A stretch of DNA of 11,216 nt from Clostridiales bacterium. Lineage in GTDB: Bacteria; Bacillota; Clostridia; Oscillospirales; QAMX01. The notes beneath the pieces were generated by a model that was given only the letters and a program-made list of their open reading frames with translations, searched no databases and was not told the origin of the DNA. Below, piece by piece: positions 1 through 5,007 of the stretch. A program made the position numbers and the translations under genes. The DNA lies in contig DUUG01000243.1 of NCBI GenBank assembly GCA_012841675.1, positions 1 through 11,216 on the forward strand. The letters are read 5' to 3'. Numbering within the stretch: the first letter of the stretch is position 1; every line of letters begins with the position of its first letter.

Positions 1-161
1 AAGCACTTTCCCGCTTAAACGAGCGGGAAAACCGGATTTTGGCCCTGCGGTTTTTTGAAGGAAAAACGCAAAATGAAGTTTCCGAGGAAATCGGCATCAG
101 CCAAGCGCAAGTTTCTCGTTTGGAAAAAAACGCTTTAGATAAAATTAAAAAAATGATTTAA
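1..161 (+). CDS. sigG: Sporulation RNA polymerase sigma factor, C-terminal part (SigG-type), partial
   Basis: Only the last 52 codons are present; the gene enters from the left edge, with the first complete codon at position 3 and stop TAA at 159-161. The translation shows sigma-70 region 4: a LNERENRILALRFFEGKTQ stretch followed by the helix-turn-helix segment EVSEEIGISQAQVSRLEK, which contacts the -35 element. From memory, the wording FFEGKTQ..EV..EIGISQAQVSRLEK fits SigG, the late forespore sigma factor, better than SigF, which usually has GISQVQVSR. SigG turns on forespore genes after engulfment. In Clostridia sigG usually follows sigE, which would lie to the left, outside the window. SigF or another sporulation sigma cannot be excluded from this fragment alone. 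Confidence 0.8.
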   Translation, partial: ALSRLNERENRILALRFFEGKTQNEVSEEIGISQAQVSRLEKNALDKIKKMI

Positions 162-179
162 TACGAAAGCTAATTCAAT

Positions 180-205
180 AAGGGCAAGCCTTAGGCGCCC
201 TTTTA
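180..205 (+). terminator. Hairpin plus T-run after the sigma factor gene
   Basis: AAGGGC (180-185) pairs with GCCCTT (197-202). Inside it GCC (188-190) pairs with GGC (194-196) around a TTA loop, leaving a two-base AA bulge. A short T-run (201-204) follows. It lies 18 nt after the sigma factor stop codon, so it is the likely intrinsic terminator of that gene. Confidence 0.55.
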
Positions 206-210
206 GAATA

Positions 211-247
211 GGCGCCGGAATGTAACATTCTGGCGCCGCAGTTTTAT
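211..247. terminator. Second, stronger hairpin between convergent genes, probably bidirectional
   Basis: GGCGCCGGAATG (211-222) pairs with CATTCTGGCGCC (226-237) around a TAA loop. This is a 12-bp stem with one wobble or mismatch position depending on strand. On the + strand it is followed by GCAGTTTTATTT. It sits between the end of the + strand sigma factor gene and the end of the - strand gene at 258, so it could stop transcription from both sides. The T-run is imperfect in both directions. Confidence 0.55.
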
Positions 248-257
248 TTAAAATACA

Positions 258-842
258 TTACGCAATGGTTATGGTTAAGACACCGTTAATGGCCGATATG
301 GAACTGATATTCACACCGTAAGACGCAATCTGGTCTTCAATCATGTCATTAAGCGCCTCGATCACCTCATTGGGGACCAGCGCCACAGGAATGGAATACC
401 CGCCGATTTTGCATGCATTGGGTGTAATAGACAAGGCACCGTTTGCAACAGACGGAGTAAACTCCATGGAAACAGCGGCTTTGGCCGGCAAAACCGCCTT
501 TACCATGGCCAGCTCCGGCATAGCCTTTGCCACCGTTTCATCAATCAGGCGGGAAACGTTGAGGTCTACCCCTACGGTGATCCTGTTGTTGCGGAATGTC
601 AACGTTTGCAGGCTTGCCTGCAACGAGTTTTCCAGATAGGGAGACAACAGCTCGGCGGCTTTTTCTTCCCTTAATGAGATGGTCATTCCCGTATCGCCCG
701 GTGTTTGAACCGTAGTTTGGGCAGGGTGAGTAAGTCGGTCTACATATGGCGTCCAAACATCCCGCAGCAAATACGCGGCTCCTCCCAATATCACCAGCAT
801 AAAAAACACAAACGCCCAGGAACGCTCCTTCGGTTTGCTCAT
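258..842 (-). CDS. Membrane-anchored protein of unknown function, weakly YpmS/DUF2140-like
   Basis: This 194-residue protein has a short basic N-terminus, one hydrophobic segment at about residues 9-26 (WAFVFFMLVILGGAAYLL) and a soluble remainder. It is therefore probably a signal-anchored protein with its body outside the cytoplasm. The body alternates beta-like segments (LTFRNNRITVGVDLNV, VSMEFTPSVANGALSITP, NGVLTITIA) with helices. That layout recalls the YpmS/DUF2140 family of Firmicutes and other membrane-anchored lipid-binding-like folds, but I cannot assign it firmly. No catalytic motif is visible, and C144 is the only cysteine. AAAGGGGAG at 852-860 lies about 9 nt ahead of the ATG and supports this start. 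It is 80 bp downstream of mtaB on the same strand, so co-transcription is likely. Confidence 0.75.
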   Translation of the reverse strand: MSKPKERSWAFVFFMLVILGGAAYLLRDVWTPYVDRLTHPAQTTVQTPGDTGMTISLREEKAAELLSPYLENSLQASLQTLTFRNNRITVGVDLNVSRLIDETVAKAMPELAMVKAVLPAKAAVSMEFTPSVANGALSITPNACKIGGYSIPVALVPNEVIEALNDMIEDQIASYGVNISSISAINGVLTITIA

Positions 843-901
843 GTGTGGTTTCTCCCCTTTCTAACGCGGCCTGTCCGCTTAAGAAAAGAGTATGTCAACC
901 T

Positions 902-921
902 AGGGCAGATTATACCGCCCT
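902..921 (-). other. Hairpin immediately after the mtaB stop codon, with TATAAT loop
   Basis: Read on the - strand, AGGGCGG (921-915) pairs with CTGCCCT (908-902) around a 6-base TATAAT loop. The stem has 7 pairs including one G-U. On + strand RNA the same position is an A-C mismatch, so the hairpin is better formed in the mtaB-sense transcript. No T-run follows in the mtaB direction, so a terminator is not supported. It may be an mRNA-stability or processing hairpin between mtaB and the downstream membrane protein gene. Confidence 0.4.
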
Positions 922-922
922 T

Positions 923-2257
923 TTACATATCGGGAGAACAGAGCCTTCCCATAAGGTTCTGCCCCTGCCGGCCTATGATTTCTACCGTATGAAGCTCGCC
1001 CTGCAAAGGCCGATGGGATTCCACCTCTACCATGAGGTAATTTTCGCTGTGGCCGCCCTGCCGGCCGGAAGGAAGCGGTTCTTCAAACAAAACCTCAAGC
1101 TTTCTTCCCTTCTGCGCTTCCAGATAGGCGATTTTATTTTCTTTGGCAATGGCCGCCGCCGCTTTACAGCGAGCTTCTTTGGTTTCTCTGGTGTGCTGCC
1201 CGTCCATTTTGGCAGCTTTTGTACCCGGACGAGGAGAATATGGGAAAATATGCATCTGAGAAAAGACCGCTTCCTTTAAAAAGGCAAGCGTTTCCGCAAA
1301 CTCCTCCTCCGTTTCGCCGGGGAAACCGCAAATTAAATCGGCCGTAATCGCCGCATGGGGAAAATACTTCCGCAAATTGGCAATCGCCGCTTTCAATTCC
1401 GCCACGCCATAGGGGCGATTCATCCGAGCCAAGGTGCCGTCGCTTCCGCTTTGCACGGATAAATGAAAATGGGGGCAAAGATTTTTCTCCTTAGAAAGCA
1501 GACGGCAAAATTCCGTGTCTACCGTTAAGGGCCAAAGCGAGCCAAGCCGAAAGCGAACACTTGGCACTGCCCTGCAAAGAGAGCGCGTTAATGTCAGAAG
1601 AGTTTCGCCGCCGGGCCGTTCCTTCCCGTATGAGGAAATTTCAATGCCTGTAAGCACAATCTCACGATACCCCTCTGCCGCCAAAGCCTGCGCTTGCGAA
1701 ATGGCATCGCCGATGGACAGAGAGCGGATAGTTCCTCTTGCATAAGGGATGATGCAATAACTGCAATAGTGGCAGCAACCATCCTGCACCTTGAGAAGGG
1801 CGCGGGTTCGCCCGGATATGCCGCCGGCAGGCAGCTTTTCAAAGGTGTGTTTTCCTTTGGGAGAAGGTTTGTTTTCTTCCACTGGCTCATTTTGCGCATG
1901 TCCGGTGAGCCTTTCGTGTAGCTTGTTTATAAAGGCGGTATGATCTTTATTGCCCCCTACGACAATACGCCCGGGCAGTATGGCTTCCAACTCCTGCGGA
2001 GAAAGCTCTGCATAACAGCCGCAGACGGCAACCAAAGCGTCCGGCCGCAATGCCGCAATACGCCGCATGGTCTGCCGCGTCTTTTTGTCTCCTGTGGCTG
2101 TGACTGTGCAGGAGTTGATAATATATACATCAGCCTCCTCATCAAACGGCACAATCTCATACCCTTTGGCAAGGAGGAGCTTTTCCATGGCTTGGGATTC
2201 AAACTGATTCGTCTTACATCCGAGCGTATAAAAAGCTGCCTTCATTTTTTTGTCCAT
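923..2257 (-). CDS. mtaB: tRNA threonylcarbamoyladenosine methylthiotransferase MtaB
   Basis: This 444-residue radical-SAM methylthiotransferase converts t6A37 to ms2t6A37 in tRNAs that read ANN codons, using two 4Fe-4S clusters and SAM. The N-terminal UPF0004 domain shows TLGCKTNQFES (C14), INSCTVT (C50) and CGCYAEL (C81), which hold the auxiliary cluster. The radical-SAM motif CCHYCSYC gives C161, C165 and C168, followed by IIPYARG. A short TRAM-like region ends the protein. Length and the GCKTNQ signature point to MtaB rather than MiaB. I chose ATG 2257 (MDKKMKAAFYTLG); the in-frame ATG at 2245 is an equal alternative, and neither has a good ribosome binding site beyond GGGGG at 2258-2264. 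The frame stays open upstream to 2566 but runs through the divergent promoter and HPr-like gene, so that extension is not coding. Divergent from the HPr-like gene; the membrane protein gene follows. Confidence 0.95.
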   Translation of the reverse strand: MDKKMKAAFYTLGCKTNQFESQAMEKLLLAKGYEIVPFDEEADVYIINSCTVTATGDKKTRQTMRRIAALRPDALVAVCGCYAELSPQELEAILPGRIVVGGNKDHTAFINKLHERLTGHAQNEPVEENKPSPKGKHTFEKLPAGGISGRTRALLKVQDGCCHYCSYCIIPYARGTIRSLSIGDAISQAQALAAEGYREIVLTGIEISSYGKERPGGETLLTLTRSLCRAVPSVRFRLGSLWPLTVDTEFCRLLSKEKNLCPHFHLSVQSGSDGTLARMNRPYGVAELKAAIANLRKYFPHAAITADLICGFPGETEEEFAETLAFLKEAVFSQMHIFPYSPRPGTKAAKMDGQHTRETKEARCKAAAAIAKENKIAYLEAQKGRKLEVLFEEPLPSGRQGGHSENYLMVEVESHRPLQGELHTVEIIGRQGQNLMGRLCSPDM

Positions 2258-2270
2258 ACCCCCAAATTTT

Positions 2271-2286
2271 GCTTGCAATTGCAAGC
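2271..2286. promoter_or_regulatory. Perfect 16-bp palindrome, candidate operator
   Basis: GCTTGCAATTGCAAGC is its own reverse complement. It lies in the 93-bp gap between mtaB and the divergent HPr-like gene. It covers the -35 box of the rightward promoter (TTGCAA at 2273-2278) and would sit at about the transcription start of a possible leftward mtaB promoter. A dimeric repressor bound here could control one or both genes. The regulator is unknown, and the symmetric TTGCAA core partly overlaps normal -35 sequence, so chance symmetry is possible. Confidence 0.5.
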
Positions 2287-2301
2287 GGATTGTTGTACAA
2301 T
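2273..2301 (+). promoter_or_regulatory. Sigma-A-type promoter for the HPr-like gene
   Basis: A -35 box TTGCAA (2273-2278) is followed after a 17-bp spacer by a -10 box TACAAT (2296-2301). Spacing is ideal, with 4/6 and 5/6 matches. The predicted start near 2308 leaves a leader of about 43 nt before ATG 2351. The -35 box lies wholly inside the 16-bp palindrome. Confidence 0.65.
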
Positions 2302-2321
2302 AAATAAGAAAATATAGCCAA
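2292..2321 (-). promoter_or_regulatory. Possible weak promoter for mtaB
   Basis: On the - strand, TTGGCT (2321-2316) and TACAAC (2297-2292) are separated by 18 bp, each with 4/6 matches to the consensus. This would start transcription near 2285, 27 nt ahead of mtaB ATG 2257 and at the edge of the palindrome. The match is weak and rests mainly on its position. Confidence 0.25.
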
Positions 2322-2350
2322 TTTTGGTTTTCCAAAAAGGAGTGTGTTGG

Positions 2351-2587
2351 ATGAAATCGATCAAAATTCATCTCTCGTCCATCGAAGATGTAAAGCAGTT
2401 CGTAAATGCCGCCAGCCTGGCCGATTTTGAAGTGGACCTGATTTCCGGTCGTTACATCATCGATGCCAAGTCGATTATGGGTATCTTCAGTCTCGATCTG
2501 TCCAAGGATATTGATCTTCGCGCTTATTGCGATGATGAAGCAAAGCTTGCCGCTTTCTTCAAGCAAATTGAAAAGTTCACCGTCTAA
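2351..2587 (+). CDS. HPr-like (PTS phosphocarrier family) protein lacking the active-site histidine
   Basis: This 78-residue protein is close to the size of HPr (about 85-88). Residues 37-52 read IIDAKSIMGIFSLDLS, closely matching the HPr region KSIMGVMSL around the serine phosphorylated by HPr kinase; S41 is the equivalent here. The N-terminal phosphocarrier motif LHARPA with catalytic His15 is absent: the aligned stretch is SSIEDVKQFVNAAS, and the only histidine is H7, outside that site. It should therefore not carry phosphate from Enzyme I to sugar permeases. A regulatory role like that of Crh in Bacillus, which lacks His15 but keeps Ser46, is possible; this is inference. AAGGAG at 2337-2342 lies 8 nt before the ATG and fixes the start. 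A small stem (TTTTGG 2322-2327 / CCAAAA 2332-2337) abuts this site. It is a single-gene unit with its own promoter and terminator. Confidence 0.9.
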   Translation: MKSIKIHLSSIEDVKQFVNAASLADFEVDLISGRYIIDAKSIMGIFSLDLSKDIDLRAYCDDEAKLAAFFKQIEKFTV

Positions 2588-2601
2588 GACCTGGGTTGTT
2601 T

Positions 2602-2630
2602 AAAAGCGTGGCCAAAAGCCGCGCTTTTTT
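2602..2630 (+). terminator. Intrinsic terminator of the HPr-like gene
   Basis: AAAAGCGTGGC (2602-2612) pairs with GCCGCGCTTTT (2618-2628) around a CAAAA loop, giving 11 pairs with one G-U. Six T residues (2625-2630) overlap the 3' arm. It lies 14 nt after the stop codon. The A-rich 5' arm gives it some bidirectional character, but no - strand gene ends here. Confidence 0.9.
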
Positions 2631-2711
2631 CATTTGAAAAGGGATATCAAAAGGGCTTCTAATCCGCTTGGGACAATCATACAAATAAAACGGGACAAAT
2701 TACAAGCCGCG

Positions 2712-2735
2712 GCATATATGAAATTTTATATATGC
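2712..2735. repeat. AT-rich inverted repeat in the leader of the carboxypeptidase gene
   Basis: GCATATAT (2712-2719) is matched by ATATATGC (2728-2735), and the centre GAAATTTT continues the symmetry except for one G-T position. It lies 30 nt before the carboxypeptidase ATG and just ahead of its ribosome binding site. It may be an operator or a leader hairpin. A weak candidate promoter, GGGACA (2692-2697) - 17 bp - TATATG (2715-2720), falls on its left arm; I would not rely on it. Confidence 0.4.
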
Positions 2736-2765
2736 GCAATACAGCTTGCGGAAAGGGTTGTTATT

Positions 2766-3983
2766 ATGAAAAAGAGCGGAATTTTTCGGCGTTTTTTCAC
2801 TCTTTTACTGATTCCACTGCTCCTAATTGTGCCCGTTACGGCAGGTCCAGGGGATGATACGCAAACCAGCACCGGCGGCACGGCAGAGGAGCCTGTCTTT
2901 CAGATTGTGCCCGTTTCTTTGGAAAAAGATCAGATTCCTGCCTTGTCGGCCATATTAATCGATTTAGACAGCCGCACAGTTTTATATGAAAAAGACGCCG
3001 ACCTGCGCCTTCCTCCGGCCAGTATTACGAAAATTATGACTATGCTGCTGGTCATTGAGGCAATTAAGGCCGGGCATATTTCTTGGGAGGATCAGGTCGT
3101 CGCCAGCGAGCACGCTTCCAGAATGGGCGGCTCACAGATTTATTTGGAAGCCGGGGAAGTTATGACGGTGGATGAGCTGTACAAATCCGTCTCCATTGCG
3201 TCTGCCAACGACGCGGCCGTAGCACTGGCTGAGCATGTGTCGGGCAGTGAAAGCGTTTTTGTGGCACGCATGAACGAGCGAGCCAAAGAGCTGGGCATGA
3301 CCAACACCGTGTTCAAAAACGCTTCGGGGCTGGATGATCAGGGACATGAAAGCAGCGCCCGAGATGTGGCCCTTATGTCAGCGGCATTGGCTGAGCATCC
3401 GGAGGCCTTTAAGTATACGACGACTTGGATTGACAGCGTGCGCAACGGCGAATTCGGTTTGACCAACACCAACAAGCTTGTACGCAGCTATAAGGGAATC
3501 ACCGGCTTAAAAACCGGCTCTACCGGCCGCGCCAAATACTGCGTTTCCGCCACGGCCGAGCGCAACGGTCTGCGCCTAGCGGCTGTCATTATGGGAAGCG
3601 ACACAACCGCTGAACGTTTCAACGCCGCCGCCACCTTGCTTGACTACGGCTATGCAACGTTTGAACGAGTTGATTTGTCTGAGGGAGTCGACGTGCCCGA
3701 CGTGAAGGTCAAACACGGCACCGTAGAAAAAATCTCCCCCATACCGCAGGGCAGCGTTTACAGCGTCATCCCGAAAGGCGCTGCCGACAAGCTCACCAAA
3801 TCCCTGAACATCGAGCCTACTTATAACGCTCCTCTGTCTAAGGGCGATTCCCTCGGCAGCATCGAAGTGAAATTAGACGGAAAACACGTGGGCCGCGTGC
3901 CGCTGGTTGCGGGAGAAGACGTTCCTCGCCTTACCTTCTGGAAGGCATTTGCATGGCTTCTGGCCGCCATGCGGTTATTCTAG
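2766..3983 (+). CDS. dacF: D-alanyl-D-alanine carboxypeptidase (DacF/PBP5 family, peptidase S11)
   Basis: This 405-residue low-molecular-weight penicillin-binding protein trims the terminal D-Ala from peptidoglycan pentapeptides outside the membrane. A signal peptide spans about residues 1-27 (basic start, then FFTLLLIPLLLIVPVTAG). The catalytic motifs are in order: SxxK as SITK (S86, K89), SxN as SAN (146-148) and KTG (249-251, within GLKTGSTGRAKYC). A beta-rich C-terminal domain follows, ending in WKAFAWLLAAMRLF, which resembles the amphipathic membrane anchor of PBP5/DacF. AAAGGG (2752-2757) lies 8 nt before ATG 2766 and leads directly into the signal peptide; an upstream TTG at 2634 gives no plausible signal sequence. 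The DacF name reflects family resemblance. In many Clostridia dacF precedes spoIIAA-spoIIAB-sigF, and that context is absent here, so a DacA/DacB-like vegetative role is equally possible. Confidence 0.93.
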   Translation: MKKSGIFRRFFTLLLIPLLLIVPVTAGPGDDTQTSTGGTAEEPVFQIVPVSLEKDQIPALSAILIDLDSRTVLYEKDADLRLPPASITKIMTMLLVIEAIKAGHISWEDQVVASEHASRMGGSQIYLEAGEVMTVDELYKSVSIASANDAAVALAEHVSGSESVFVARMNERAKELGMTNTVFKNASGLDDQGHESSARDVALMSAALAEHPEAFKYTTTWIDSVRNGEFGLTNTNKLVRSYKGITGLKTGSTGRAKYCVSATAERNGLRLAAVIMGSDTTAERFNAAATLLDYGYATFERVDLSEGVDVPDVKVKHGTVEKISPIPQGSVYSVIPKGAADKLTKSLNIEPTYNAPLSKGDSLGSIEVKLDGKHVGRVPLVAGEDVPRLTFWKAFAWLLAAMRLF

Positions 3984-4954
3984 TCTTTTCGAAGTAACAG
4001 AGCGCACCAGTCATTCTCTTCCGTTTGCTCAAGGGCAGAAAAGCCCTCTTTTTCCAAAGCGGAACGAACTTCCTCAATGCGCGTGTGCAAAACGCCGGAT
4101 ATCATGCATAAACCGCCGCTTTTCGTCCATGCGGCAAGACGCGAGGCCAGCGGGATAATCACATCTGCCACAATATTGGCAAGCACCATATCAAACTGCG
4201 TGTCTTCGCCGGGCAGAGTGAAGTCCTCGCCTAACGTGTTGCCGGCAAAGAAGGAGCAAATATGCTCTACCTTATTTTGTGCCGCGTTTTTTGCGGCCAC
4301 TTCGGCGGCATAGGGGTCAATATCCACGCCAAGTACTTTTTTCGCGCCTAAAAGTGCCGCAATAATGGAGAGAATGCCGCTTCCGCAGCCCACATCCAGC
4401 ACAGTTTCCTTACCTTTTACATGTTTTTCCAACGCCAGCATACAAAGCTTGGTGGTGGCATGGTCGCCGCTTCCGAAGGCCATGCCCGGGTTGCTGATGT
4501 AAACAACCCGGCCTTTTGCCTGTTCTTCCGTTATCGTTTCCCATTCCGGCTTCACCAGCAAGCGCTCGCCCACAGGAAACGGCTTGTAAAAGGCCTTCCA
4601 TGCATCTGCCCATTCATCTTCTTTTCGCGTACGGACGGAGAATTCCAGTGTGCCGAAATCCACTGCCGGCCACATAGCCTTCACCCGCTGGCAAACATCC
4701 GTCAGAAGGGAAAGCATCTTTTGCCCTTCTGCGTTGTCCGCCAAATACGTCACCAGCCGGCAGTACGGCGTGTGGAGGCTTTCCAAAAGCTGCTCGTCCA
4801 CATCCTGCCAGATGGGAAGATCGCGTTCAATGAATTCGGCTATTTCTACCGAATCTTCCACGGAAAATCCGGCCACACCCGCCTCTATCAAGGCATCTCC
4901 CAGAAGATCAACGCCCTCGTGGGTTGTGGAAACGGCAAGTTCAATCCAGTTCAT
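3980..4954 (-). CDS. prmA: Ribosomal protein L11 methyltransferase
   Basis: This 324-residue SAM-dependent methyltransferase trimethylates lysines and the N-terminus of ribosomal protein L11. The N-terminal substrate-recognition domain starts MNWIELAVSTTHEG and contains GVAGFSVED. The linker FYKPFPVGERLLVKPEWE precedes NPGMAFGSGDHATTKLC (155-171). Rossmann motif I is VLDVGCGSGILSI (185-197), followed by GVDIDPYA (209-216) and the catalytic-domain motif VLANIVADVI (257-266). Length is normal (about 290-320). AAAGGAGA at 4961-4968 lies 6 nt ahead of ATG 4954 and decides against the ATG seven codons upstream. The gene is divergent from agcS across only 53 bp and convergent with the carboxypeptidase gene; the two stop codons share the CTAG at 3980-3983. 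The usual partners dnaJ and rsmE are not adjacent. Confidence 0.95.
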   Translation of the reverse strand: MNWIELAVSTTHEGVDLLGDALIEAGVAGFSVEDSVEIAEFIERDLPIWQDVDEQLLESLHTPYCRLVTYLADNAEGQKMLSLLTDVCQRVKAMWPAVDFGTLEFSVRTRKEDEWADAWKAFYKPFPVGERLLVKPEWETITEEQAKGRVVYISNPGMAFGSGDHATTKLCMLALEKHVKGKETVLDVGCGSGILSIIAALLGAKKVLGVDIDPYAAEVAAKNAAQNKVEHICSFFAGNTLGEDFTLPGEDTQFDMVLANIVADVIIPLASRLAAWTKSGGLCMISGVLHTRIEEVRSALEKEGFSALEQTEENDWCALLLRKD

Positions 4955-5007
4955 AGGAATTCTCCTTTGTAACACAACTTCAGAATAGTACAGGAAGGAA
5001 CAAAAAT

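Noticed and set aside
893..898. Consensus TTGACA on the - strand upstream of the 258-842 gene
   Set aside because: There is no -10-like hexamer 16-18 bp downstream (GACAGG lies there); it is probably a chance match.
2258..2566. Open N-terminal extension of mtaB to an upstream start near 2566
   Set aside because: It would run antisense through the HPr-like gene and the divergent promoter. The family N-terminus (AAFYTLGCKTNQ) begins right after 2257, and the extension has no family similarity.
2678..2686. CATACAAAT resembling a SigE -10 element upstream of the carboxypeptidase gene
   Set aside because: No convincing SigE -35 lies at the right distance, so sporulation control of this gene is not supported by sequence.
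2634..2765. Upstream TTG start for the carboxypeptidase
   Set aside because: The signal peptide and a ribosome binding site at 2752-2757 fit ATG 2766. The extension would bury the signal sequence and begins inside the tail of the preceding terminator region.
4421..4972. Long + strand open frame opposite prmA (and similar ones opposite mtaB, xseA and the carboxypeptidase)
   Set aside because: They lie wholly antisense to well-supported genes, have no recognisable domains or good ribosome binding sites, and have low-complexity compositions typical of shadow frames.
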